A stretch of DNA of 10,939 nucleotides from an uncultured Paracoccaceae bacterium (GCA_937916485.1 CALFSV010000047.1:1-10939), one strand, 5' to 3'; numbered from the stretch's first letter, positions 1-6,308 are shown. The notes: generated from the sequence alone by a model not told the origin. Made by a program: numbers and translations.

Positions 1-17
1 GGCCGACCATGCACTAA

Positions 18-236
18 CATTTAAACTGGACCACTCAACGGGGGCAGACCAACCCCGTCACGGCTGATCTGACAGGATCGCTGACCGATGACGTCCGAAG
101 CTATGCGATCGACGCACAGATTGGCGGCCACTTTATCGGCGCCGACTACAACGGCATTGCGGGGTTTGCGGATGGAACAGTCACGTCAAACATTGGACAG
201 GACACTATTGCAGGGGTGTTCAACGTAGAAAGATGA
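18..236 (+). pseudogene. 3' remnant of a transferrin-binding-protein-like surface lipoprotein gene
   Basis: This frame is open from just after an in-frame TAA at 15-17 to TGA at 234-236, with no usable start codon, so only the end of a gene is present. From about codon 14 onward the product (including GGHFIGADYNGIAGFADG and the ending AGVFNVER) resembles the C-terminal beta-barrel part of TbpB-like or Slam-dependent surface lipoproteins. Alternating Gly and hydrophobic residues with a terminal GVF-x-x-x-R are typical there. The first 10-13 codons look unrelated. That, together with the upstream stop, suggests the 5' part was replaced by foreign DNA whose junction lies near position 50. A short C4/G4 hairpin follows the stop at 239-252. 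The family call rests on recalled sequence style and is tentative. The window edge prevents knowing whether the upstream part exists elsewhere. Confidence 0.4.
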
Positions 237-295
237 CACCCCTTTAACGGGGGCTGTCTGGCAACAGAGGCACTTACCGCGGCCCGGCAGAATTG

Positions 296-330
296 GAAAA
301 GATGGATCACACCAATAAGTCGATCCATCT
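296..330 (-). terminator. Intrinsic terminator of the sulfur operon
   Basis: A perfect 9-bp inverted repeat (AGATGGATC at 300-308, GATCCATCT at 322-330) encloses a 13-nt loop. Read leftward, the stem is followed directly by TTTT (complement of the A run at 297-300), as expected of a rho-independent terminator. It lies about 65 bp beyond the rhodanese stop codon, so it probably ends the leftward SQR-SulP-rhodanese transcript. The stem has only four GC pairs and the U-tract is short, so termination may be partial. Confidence 0.6.
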
Positions 331-393
331 CAATTCGGTTTCAACCGCGCCTCGTCATACTATCGGCGCGCCCAATGTCCCTATGCGCCCTGA

Positions 394-750
394 TCAAGCG
401 CCTTCGGTCGTGGCACGATAGCCCTTGAAGCCACCGCCAATATATCGGGCATTGTGATACCCCATTGAGCGCAGGGTCGCCGCTGACAGCGCACCGCGAT
501 TGTTGGCGTTGCAGTAGCACAAAATGACGGCGTCCGGGTCACTGATAAGCCCTTCGACATTCATCTCAAGCTTGCCACGGCTGATGTTCAGCGATCCGTC
601 GATATGTCCGGCGGCGTGTTCTTCGCTGTCCCGGATATCAAGGGCGATGGCCCCTTTGGCAATCATTTCGTCAACCTGGTCGGGCGAAACGCTTTGGACT
701 TTTGCCATTGCGTCATCGGCAAGCGCCTGGAATTTCTCGGTATAGGCCAT
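394..750 (-). CDS. Single-domain rhodanese-like sulfurtransferase
   Basis: This 118-residue cytoplasmic protein is a single rhodanese domain. Visible marks are the ALDIRDSEEHAAGHIDGSLNIS block (residues 36-57), the active-site loop CNANNR with Cys80 and Arg85 in the C-x4-R spacing of rhodaneses, and the closing GGGFKGY turn near 105-111. Cys80 would carry the persulfide; Cys78 lies two residues before it. There is no signal peptide. The ATG at 748-750 is chosen because AAAGGAA lies 8 nt upstream; an in-frame ATG 14 codons earlier (792) has no such site and would add an unlikely tail. It is the last gene of the SQR-SulP operon, 60 bp after SulP. A job passing sulfane sulfur made by SQR to an acceptor such as glutathione, or accepting it back, fits the context but is inference. 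Confidence 0.9.
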   Translation of the reverse strand: MAYTEKFQALADDAMAKVQSVSPDQVDEMIAKGAIALDIRDSEEHAAGHIDGSLNISRGKLEMNVEGLISDPDAVILCYCNANNRGALSAATLRSMGYHNARYIGGGFKGYRATTEGA

Positions 751-758
751 GGTTCTGG

Positions 759-765
759 TTCCTTT
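759..765 (-). promoter_or_regulatory. Ribosome binding site fixing the rhodanese start
   Basis: AAAGGAA on the minus strand, 8 nt before the ATG at 748-750. It supports that start over the in-frame ATG at 790-792, which lacks a comparable site. Confidence 0.6.
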
Positions 766-810
766 GTTAGGTGCCGTGCCCCCATGGGACACGGTGACAG
801 TGTGGTTTGC

Positions 811-2520
811 TTATTTCAGTGCCTGCGCCGCCTCGAACTGCGACAGAAACACCTGTCCCGTCAGTTCCGACAGGAAATGTCCCCGTTCCAGACGGTCCAT
901 CACCGGCCCCTTGACCTCGGACAGATGCAGCGTGACGCCCATTTCCTTGAGCCGGAGATTGATCGCCTCAAGCGACTCCAACGCGCTGAGGTCGATGTCG
1001 TTGATGGCGGAACATTGCAGGACGACGTTGCGGACGTTCTTGTCGCCAGCGACGCGGTTGTGGATCTTGTCCTCAAGAAAGCGGGCATTGGCGAAATAGA
1101 GGCTTTCGTCGACCCGAAGGGTCACGGTGCCGGGATCTGTGATCACCTTGTGCCGCAGGATGTTGCGATAATGTTCAGTGCCCGGGACCTGCCCCACTTC
1201 GGCAACATGGGGCTTGGACGATCTGTATAGGTGCAACAGGATGGACAGGCCGACACCGGCGGAAACGCCCGCCTCAACGCCCAGCCCAAGGGTCAGCAGG
1301 ATCGTTGCAAGAACGGCGGCGAAATCTGCCTTGGAATAGATCCAGCTGCGCTTGAGGATGGAAAAATCGACAAGGCTTAGCACGGCGACGATGATCGTCG
1401 CGGCCAGTGTGGCCTTGGGCAGGAAGTAGATCAGCGGGGTCAGCGCCAAGGCGGCAATGGCAAGGCCCACAGCGGTAAAGGCCCCCGCGGCGGGCGTTTC
1501 TGCCCCGGCGTCAAAGTTGACAACCGACCGCGAGAAACCGCCCGTGACCGGAAAACCACCGGTCAACGATGCGCCGACGTTGGCGGCCCCAAGGCCGATC
1601 AATTCCTGATCCGGGTCGATCCTTTGACGCTTTTTCGCGGCAAGCGTTTGCGCCACCGAGATGGATTCAACAAAGCCGATGATCGAGATCAGGAAGGCGG
1701 GCAGCAAAAGCTGGCCCAAAAGCTCGGGCGAAAAGGATGGCAACGTCAGGGGCGGCAGGCTTTGCGGCACCTCGCCCACGATTTTCACACCCTTGTCGGC
1801 CAGACCAAGCGCCCAGACAGCCAGCGTTGTGGCCGCGACAATGACGACCGGACCGGTCTTGACCAGCACGCCTGTCAGCCCGTCCGACAGGCCAAACCGC
1901 TTTAGAAGGGGTTTCAGACCCTTGCGGACCAAGAACAGGAACCCGGTTGCCAGAATTCCGATGGTCGCCGTGATCCAGTTGGTTTCCCCGATATGTTCGG
2001 TGAGCGAGATCACGAGTTGCAGCAGATTGTGCCCCTCGGCGTTGATACCGAGGATATGTTTAAGCTGGCTTGCTGCGATGATGACGCCCGAAGCGGTGAT
2101 GAAACCCGCAATCACCGGGTGCGACAGAAAGTTGGCGACAAAGCCAAGGCGAAAGAGGCCCATGGCCAGCAGGATGACGCCAGACAATGCGGCCAGCGAC
2201 AGGGCCGCTACGGCGTACCCCATACTGCCCTGTTCGACGATGTTGCTAAGCGCCGCTGCGGTCATCAGCGAAACCACCGCCACCGGCCCGACTGCCAGCG
2301 CCCGGCTGGTTCCGAAAACCGCGTATAGCACGATTGGCGCGATGGATGCATAAAGACCCGCCTCGGGCGGCAGTCCTGCCAACAGGGCGTAGGCCAACGA
2401 CTGGGGAATCAGCATGATCGTCACGATCAGTGCCGCGACAAGGTCGTTGGACAGGGCGGTTCGGTTATAGTCGCGGCCCCACGACAGGATAGGCAGGTAG
2501 CGGGTCAGGGTAGTGTTCAT
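811..2520 (-). CDS. SulP family anion transporter with C-terminal STAS domain
   Basis: A 569-residue inner-membrane transporter, the usual SulP length. The SulP signature PQSLAYALLAGLPPEAGLYA covers about residues 39-58, followed by GPVAVVSLM at 78-86 and the conserved GASLTGGFPVTGGFSRSVVN at 316-335. About residues 25-430 are rich in hydrophobic helices. A STAS domain fills roughly 459-566, with the typical INDIDLSALESLEAI segment at 506-520. SulP members carry sulfate, bicarbonate or other anions; the sequence alone does not decide the substrate. Placement between an SQR fusion enzyme and a rhodanese suggests a sulfur oxyanion (sulfate, sulfite or thiosulfate), possibly outward as an end product of sulfide oxidation; this is inference. 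The gene starts 57 bp after the SQR stop. The site before its ATG is weak (GAG about 6 nt upstream), so translation may depend on the upstream gene. Confidence 0.93.
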   Translation of the reverse strand: MNTTLTRYLPILSWGRDYNRTALSNDLVAALIVTIMLIPQSLAYALLAGLPPEAGLYASIAPIVLYAVFGTSRALAVGPVAVVSLMTAAALSNIVEQGSMGYAVAALSLAALSGVILLAMGLFRLGFVANFLSHPVIAGFITASGVIIAASQLKHILGINAEGHNLLQLVISLTEHIGETNWITATIGILATGFLFLVRKGLKPLLKRFGLSDGLTGVLVKTGPVVIVAATTLAVWALGLADKGVKIVGEVPQSLPPLTLPSFSPELLGQLLLPAFLISIIGFVESISVAQTLAAKKRQRIDPDQELIGLGAANVGASLTGGFPVTGGFSRSVVNFDAGAETPAAGAFTAVGLAIAALALTPLIYFLPKATLAATIIVAVLSLVDFSILKRSWIYSKADFAAVLATILLTLGLGVEAGVSAGVGLSILLHLYRSSKPHVAEVGQVPGTEHYRNILRHKVITDPGTVTLRVDESLYFANARFLEDKIHNRVAGDKNVRNVVLQCSAINDIDLSALESLEAINLRLKEMGVTLHLSEVKGPVMDRLERGHFLSELTGQVFLSQFEAAQALK

Positions 2521-2540
2521 CTTGTACTCATGAAATTGAG

Positions 2541-2568
2541 GCGCCCCCCCGTCAGCAACGAGGGGCGC
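2541..2568 (-). terminator. GC-rich hairpin between SQR and SulP genes
   Basis: Inverted repeat GCGCCCC (2541-2547) and GGGGCGC (2562-2568) with a 14-nt loop, starting 9 bp past the SQR stop. In the leftward transcript it is followed by CTCAATTTC and no real U-run. It may be a weak attenuator or an mRNA-stabilising 3' structure that keeps the SQR message more abundant than sulP-rhodanese. Confidence 0.35.
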
Positions 2569-2577
2569 ATATTCGGC

Positions 2578-4251
2578 CTATTTGGCGACGATTTTTTCGG
2601 GCTTGGCCATCCATTCCCGGCCTTTGAGCATGCCTTGCCAATAGATCGGCGGCAGCATCTTTTCCTTGAGGAACCAGGCGGCACGGCTAGGCTTGGTGCC
2701 GTCGATGATGGCTTTGGGAAAGCTGGGCAGCATCGATCCGCCATAGCCGAATTCGGCCAGGACGATCTTTCCACGCTCCACCGTGAGAGGGCACGAGCCA
2801 TAGCCGTTATACTGCGCCACGGGCGACCCGCCGCGCATATCGGCCAGAAGGTTCTCGGCCACGACGGGGGCCTGCATCCGGGCGGCGGCGGCCGTCTTGG
2901 CATTGGGGGCATTCATGACGTCGCCAAGGGACCAGATATTGTCATAGGTCTTGTGGCGCAGGGTCGCCTGATCCACGTCGATCCAGCCCGCTGCATCGGC
3001 CAGCGGGGACACGCGGATAAAGTCGGGTGCCGTCTGCGGAGGGCAGACGTGCATCATGTCGAACTCCATCTCAACGCGCTCCACCGGGGTGTCGGGCTTG
3101 GACACGTCGAACCAGGCCTTCTTGGCATGGCCGTCCACCGCGACAAGGTTGTGAAAGAAGTTGAGCGTTGCGTCGTACTTCTTGATGTATTCCATCAGCG
3201 CCGGGACATAGTCCTTGACGCCAAAAAGGACGCCGCCTGCGTTGTTGAACTGGATGTCGATATTCTTGAGGACACCGCGCCGGAACCAGGTATCGCCCGA
3301 CAGATACATCGCCTTTTGCGGGGCGCCTGCGCATTTGATGGGCATCGGCGGCTGGGTAAAGATCGCCCGGCCCGCTTTCATGCCCTCCACCAGTTTCCAG
3401 GTATAGGGCGCAAGATCGTAGCGATAGTTCGAGGTGACGCCGTTTTGGCCCAGCGTCTCAACCAGGCCTTCGACCCGGTTCCAGTCAAGTTTGAGGCCGG
3501 GAGAAACGATCATCCGCTTGTACTTCACCACCCGGCAGCCATCGAGGATGACGGCATTGTTCTGCGGCTCGAACGCGGCGACGGCGGATTTGATCCAATG
3601 GACGCCCTTGGGGATCAACGACCCCATCGTGCGGGACGTCTGCTCGGGCTCAAAGATGCCACCGCCCACCATGGTCCAGCCGGGCTGGTAGTAGTGGATG
3701 TCGGCCGGGTCGATGATCGCGATCTCAAGCCCGGGTTTGCGCGCCTTGAGACTGGCAGCGGCGGCAATGCCACCCGCGCCCGCTCCAACGATCACGACCT
3801 CATAGCTGGCATCGCCGGTGTCTGTCGGGGTCTTGCCGCCATTGACGATCCGGCGCACCACGCCACCCATGTCATAGCCCGCCGTCTTGGTCGCCGCGAG
3901 GATGTCAGCAACGCCGCGCTGATCGGCCTGGGCCAAAGACCACAGGGTCGCAGACCGGGTGCCGGTCCGGCAGTAGGCCAGCACGGGGCCCGGCAGCTCT
4001 GTCAGGGTCTTGGCAAAGGCTGCGGCATCTTCATCGGTCACCTTGCCCGAGACGATCGGCAGATAGGCAGCCTCTAGCCCTGCGGCTTTTGCCGCGGTTG
4101 CGATCTCTTCAAATGTCGGCTGGTCTGCCCCCTCACCATCGGGTCGATTACAGATGATGGCGCGGAACCCTGCGTCCTTGATGGCCTGCACATCGGCCGC
4201 AACGATCTGTTCGCTGACGGATAGGTTGGCGGTAAGTGTCTTGATGTCCAT
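2578..4251 (-). CDS. Fusion: TIGR01244/BLH sulfurtransferase-like domain + sulfide:quinone oxidoreductase
   Basis: A 557-residue two-domain protein. Residues 1-138 match the TIGR01244 (BLH, phosphatase-like) family, with active-site loop CRTGTR (Cys94, Arg99). Residues 150-557 form an FAD-dependent SQR resembling the type II/SQOR group: FAD-binding VIVGAGAGG (153-161), YYQPGWTMVGGG (187-198), PIKCAGAPQKAMYLS (304-318) with catalytic-type Cys307, DAAGWIDVD (419-427), the second FAD segment SLGDVMNAPNAKTAAA (441-456) and YGSCPLT (484-490). SQR oxidises sulfide at the membrane, passes two electrons to quinone and leaves sulfane sulfur on a cysteine; the N-terminal domain could receive it. Compared from memory with human SQOR, the position of Cys379 (GDC) is Val445 here, while Cys403 appears in HVCPPQ. 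GGGAG lies about 9 nt before the ATG. It heads the operon with sulP and rhodanese; no ETHE1-type persulfide dioxygenase is in the window. Confidence 0.9.
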   Translation of the reverse strand: MDIKTLTANLSVSEQIVAADVQAIKDAGFRAIICNRPDGEGADQPTFEEIATAAKAAGLEAAYLPIVSGKVTDEDAAAFAKTLTELPGPVLAYCRTGTRSATLWSLAQADQRGVADILAATKTAGYDMGGVVRRIVNGGKTPTDTGDASYEVVIVGAGAGGIAAAASLKARKPGLEIAIIDPADIHYYQPGWTMVGGGIFEPEQTSRTMGSLIPKGVHWIKSAVAAFEPQNNAVILDGCRVVKYKRMIVSPGLKLDWNRVEGLVETLGQNGVTSNYRYDLAPYTWKLVEGMKAGRAIFTQPPMPIKCAGAPQKAMYLSGDTWFRRGVLKNIDIQFNNAGGVLFGVKDYVPALMEYIKKYDATLNFFHNLVAVDGHAKKAWFDVSKPDTPVERVEMEFDMMHVCPPQTAPDFIRVSPLADAAGWIDVDQATLRHKTYDNIWSLGDVMNAPNAKTAAAARMQAPVVAENLLADMRGGSPVAQYNGYGSCPLTVERGKIVLAEFGYGGSMLPSFPKAIIDGTKPSRAAWFLKEKMLPPIYWQGMLKGREWMAKPEKIVAK

Positions 4252-4567
4252 GATCTCTCTCTCCCGGATCGGAATATTGTACTTATGGTTTTGGCGGGGG
4301 CGTCCCGACCGTTTAAGAAGTGTGGCGGCCTCTTGAAGGGCCTGATGTGGTAAGCTTCGTTTGGGCCACTTGGGCCTTGATAAAGAGAGCGTCCTTGGGT
4401 CGGGGGAAGATCAGGATCGACTGCAATGGGCCTCGAAACATGGCCCTTTGCCCAGATCGTCGCGACAAGAGGTCCCTGCGATTCCGTCGCCCCGGTGAAA
4501 AAGTTATATGCCACATAGCTCTTTTCTGCGCGCAGTTCGGTGACAATGTCACCAAGTCGAAAATCAT
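4252..4567. other. 316-bp gap between Crp/Fnr and SQR genes; no convincing gene
   Basis: The gap holds the SQR leader and a possible promoter. On the minus strand an ATG at 4569-4571 overlaps the Crp/Fnr stop and begins a readable stretch (MNDFRLGDIVTELRAEK..., about 50 codons). The frame then loses protein-like character and runs about 178 bp into the SQR gene on the same strand, which a real gene would not do. A second frame (ATG at 4565-4567, stop near 4313) becomes more protein-like after about codon 48. This pattern could be a small frameshifted gene or chance. No FNR-type TTGAT-N4-ATCAA site was found. The near-palindrome TCGTCGCGACAA lies around 4454-4465. Confidence 0.4.
4276..4281 (-). 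promoter_or_regulatory. Candidate -10 element upstream of the SQR gene
   Basis: TACAAT on the minus strand matches the sigma-70 -10 consensus in 5 of 6 bases and sits about 25 nt before the SQR start, leaving a short leader that still contains the GGGAG ribosome site. No good -35 hexamer lies 16-19 bp upstream (that region is GC-rich), so if this is a promoter it would probably need an activator. That suits control by the upstream Crp/Fnr protein, but no matching dyad was identified. Confidence 0.35.
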
Positions 4568-5239
4568 TCATTCACTATGCTCGGCCAACTGTCCTAACCG
4601 GTCGCGGTCCAACAGGCGCACCTTGCCCCGGGATTGTTCGATCCAGCCGCGACGCTGAAATTCCTGCAACTGCCGCGAGACGACTTCGCGGGCTGTCCCC
4701 AATTCAACCGAGAGTTGCTGATGGGTGGTGGCCACCACGTCATCGGTGTCAGCAAGATGGATCAGCCTATCGGCAAGCCGGACATCCAGTCGTTGGAATG
4801 CCACCTCATCGATCATCAGGAACAAGTCGGTGATCCGCTTGGAAAAGGCAGCAAAGACGAAATTCCGAAAGGATTTGGATTGCGCAACAAGGTCGTCGAA
4901 GACATCGCGCGGCACGGCGGCGGCCTGAACGTCGGTTTCGGCGATCCCTTCGGCCGAATAGTCTTCATAGGCCAGCAAACAGGCCGTCGTCAGAACACAG
5001 CTTTGCCCGGCCTGGATGCGATACAGCACGATTTCGTGCCCGGTCTCGGACACCTGCTGCACCTTGACCGTGCCTTCAAGAAGGAAAAGCATGTTCTGGG
5101 GCGAGTTTCCGGGTCCAAAGATTGTCGTCCCCTTCGGCACGTCGATCAGAACGCTGCGCGACATCAAGAGCGCCTTGATCGGCGACTCGAGGCGCGACAG
5201 CCCCGGGAAACGTTCAATCCAGTCTTCTGTTCCGGTCAT
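4568..5239 (-). CDS. Crp/Fnr family transcriptional regulator with a two-cysteine effector domain
   Basis: A 223-residue DNA-binding regulator. Residues about 25-125 form a cyclic-nucleotide-type beta-barrel (MLFLLEGTVKVQQVSETGHEI), a long dimer helix covers about 125-155, and the winged helix-turn-helix is TTHQQLSVELGTAREVVSRQL at 171-191. It lacks the N-terminal cysteine cluster of oxygen-sensing FNR. Its only cysteines are Cys81 and Cys87, in GQSCVLTTACLL, a segment that in Crp lies near the effector pocket. This makes thiol or sulfane-sulfur sensing thinkable, but that is inference. The ATG overlaps the Rrf2 stop (ATGA), so the two are translationally coupled; AGGAG lies 11 nt upstream at 5251-5255. 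Likely targets are the SQR operon downstream and/or the cyd operon. The family call is secure; the signal sensed is not known. Confidence 0.92.
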   Translation of the reverse strand: MTGTEDWIERFPGLSRLESPIKALLMSRSVLIDVPKGTTIFGPGNSPQNMLFLLEGTVKVQQVSETGHEIVLYRIQAGQSCVLTTACLLAYEDYSAEGIAETDVQAAAVPRDVFDDLVAQSKSFRNFVFAAFSKRITDLFLMIDEVAFQRLDVRLADRLIHLADTDDVVATTHQQLSVELGTAREVVSRQLQEFQRRGWIEQSRGKVRLLDRDRLGQLAEHSE

Positions 5240-5700
5240 CGCGCCGGTGTCTCCTGTCTAGGCAGTTCCAGTGGTGCAATCCGGTCCATCAACTGGCCGC
5301 GATTGGCTGCGATATCGGCAATCGTCAGATCATCGAGCACGGCCATAAAGGCCGCTGTCGCCTCCTGCATCTTGCGCGACAGGATACAGATCCCCATGAG
5401 AGGACAGGTGTTCCGTTCGGGGTTGAAGCATTCGACAAGGTCCAATGGACCTTCGGTCAGACGCACGACATCGCCCACCTTGATCTCCTTCGATGGGCGG
5501 GCCAGGCGAAAGCCGCCGCCGCGACCCCGTACAGTCTCCAGATACCCTGCCCGGCCAAGCTCGTGCACGATCTTGGTGATGTGCGGGCGGGACAGTTTGT
5601 GGATCTGCGCCACGTCATCCACGCGCACCAGATCGGGCGACTTGAGCGCGGCAAGCTGCAAAGAGCGCAGCGCATAGTTGGTATAGCTGGTCAGTTTCAT
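5236..5700 (-). CDS. Rrf2 family regulator, NsrR-like (Fe-S, probable nitric oxide sensor)
   Basis: A 154-residue Rrf2 protein. The N-terminal winged helix covers residues 1-70, with the recognition helix around LSRPHITKIVHEL (36-48) and the wing RGRGGGFRLA (58-67). Three cysteines, Cys91, Cys99 and Cys105, follow in the order ECFNPERNTCPLMGIC. This C-x7-C-x5-C arrangement and the later AFMAVLDDLTIADI segment resemble NsrR proteins, whose Fe-S cluster is nitrosylated by NO and so relieves repression. RirA or another Rrf2 iron/redox regulator is the main alternative. AGGA lies about 6 nt before the ATG (complement of 5707-5710). The gene is first in the leftward regulator pair and divergent from the EF-hand/cyd operon. 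A dyad in the shared region suggests autorepression plus control of cyd. NsrR control of a bd oxidase makes physiological sense because bd oxidases tolerate NO. Confidence 0.88.
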   Translation of the reverse strand: MKLTSYTNYALRSLQLAALKSPDLVRVDDVAQIHKLSRPHITKIVHELGRAGYLETVRGRGGGFRLARPSKEIKVGDVVRLTEGPLDLVECFNPERNTCPLMGICILSRKMQEATAAFMAVLDDLTIADIAANRGQLMDRIAPLELPRQETPAR

Positions 5701-5724
5701 GGTGCATCCTGTTGTCGCAGCGCA

Positions 5725-5747
5725 AAGTTACATTCAAAGTATTGCTT
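5725..5747. promoter_or_regulatory. Candidate NsrR/Rrf2 operator dyad
   Basis: An imperfect 23-bp dyad in the divergent promoter region. The left half AAGTTACATTC agrees with the E. coli NsrR half-site AAGATGCATTT at 8 of 11 positions, and the right half at 6 of 11. The outer AAG/CTT arms are perfectly symmetric and extend one pair further outward. It overlaps the best promoter candidate of the Rrf2 gene and lies 63 bp upstream of the EF-hand start. Binding by the adjacent Rrf2 protein is inference. Confidence 0.4.
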
Positions 5748-5754
5748 TTGTAAA
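5727..5754 (-). promoter_or_regulatory. Candidate promoter of the Rrf2-Crp/Fnr pair
   Basis: On the minus strand TTTACA (5749-5754; 5 of 6 to the -35 consensus) is followed after 16 bp by TGTAAC (5727-5732; 4 of 6 to the -10). Transcription would begin near 5720, leaving a leader of about 20 nt that carries the AGGA site. The proposed operator covers most of this promoter, which would allow autorepression. Confidence 0.35.
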
Positions 5755-5809
5755 CCACCCGCGCTACCTGATCGCCACAAACCGGTATTTTAAATATAGG
5801 ATATACGCC

Positions 5810-6247
5810 ATGACCAAGCTGACCCTCGTTGCAGCATTCGCCGTCCTCGCCCCGCTTACGGCCTTTGCCCAAGGCGCTCCGGGTGAACACTTCATCACCA
5901 ATTGGGATCTGGACGAGGATGGCTTCGTCACTCTGGCCGAGGCTGTTGAGCGGCGCGAGATGGTGTTCGACATGTTCGACAATGACCAGAACGGGACACT
6001 CGATACCGTTGAGTATGGCTATTTCGACGAGACCCGCGCCGCAGACATGGAGAACAACGGCGGTGGCCATGGTCGGGGAGGACAGCGCCTGCAAGAAGGG
6101 CTGACCCTGGCGTTCAACGACACCGATGCAGATGGTGTCGTCTCAAAAGAAGAATTCCTGGCCCAGACAGGCGACTGGATCGCCATGGTCGACCGGAACG
6201 GCGACGGCGTGGTGAACACGGCCGACTTCGGACCGCAGGGTAACTAG
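5810..6247 (+). CDS. Secreted four-EF-hand calcium-binding protein
   Basis: A 145-residue protein with a Sec signal peptide (MTKLTLVAAFAVLAPLTAFA, probable cleavage after Ala20), so it should act in the periplasm. Four canonical EF-hand loops are visible: Asp33-Glu44 (DLDEDGFVTLAE), Asp57-Glu68 (DNDQNGTLDTVE), Asp104-Glu115 (DTDADGVVSKEE) and Asp128-Asp139 (DRNGDGVVNTAD); the last ends in Asp instead of Glu. A Gly/His linker (NNGGGHGRGGQ, 82-92) separates the two pairs. The ATG at 5810 is chosen because it begins the signal peptide and AGGA lies at 5798-5801; an earlier in-frame ATG at 5699 has neither. It lies 61 bp before cydA on the same strand, probably in one transcript. Its role with the oxidase is unknown; a calcium-dependent maturation or sensing factor is a guess. 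Confidence 0.88.
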   Translation: MTKLTLVAAFAVLAPLTAFAQGAPGEHFITNWDLDEDGFVTLAEAVERREMVFDMFDNDQNGTLDTVEYGYFDETRAADMENNGGGHGRGGQRLQEGLTLAFNDTDADGVVSKEEFLAQTGDWIAMVDRNGDGVVNTADFGPQGN

Positions 6248-6258
6248 TCACATTTGGC

Positions 6259-6286
6259 GGCGCCCATTATCCCGATCCAGGGCGCC
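6259..6286 (+). other. Intercistronic hairpin between EF-hand gene and cydA
   Basis: Perfect 7-bp stem GGCGCCC (6259-6265) with GGGCGCC (6280-6286) and a 14-nt loop in the 61-bp gap. No U-run follows, so a processing or partial attenuation element that sets different levels of the EF-hand message and cydAB is more likely than full termination. Confidence 0.35.
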
Positions 6287-6308
6287 CACACACATTCGAG
6301 GCAATACG

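Noticed and set aside
2530..4077. Long open frame on the plus strand opposite the SQR gene (515 codons)
   Set aside because: It is antisense to a gene with full FAD and SQR motifs; its product is His/Gly/Asp/Arg-rich with no recognisable domain, typical of a shadow in GC-rich DNA.
4359..4377. Repeated TTGGGCC / TTGGGCC pair
   Set aside because: Two copies 9 bp apart only, in a GC-rich gap; no further copies, so likely chance.
4252..4567. FNR or NnrR type binding sites (TTGAT-N4-ATCAA) and SqrR/BigR-like boxes
   Set aside because: I searched both strands by eye; only half-sites such as TTGAT at 4376-4380 occur, with no matching second half.
4074..4571. Minus-strand frame of 165 codons running from the gap into the SQR gene
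   Set aside because: It overlaps about 178 bp of the SQR coding region on the same strand and becomes Arg/Ser/Pro-rich there; only its first part is worth a second look.
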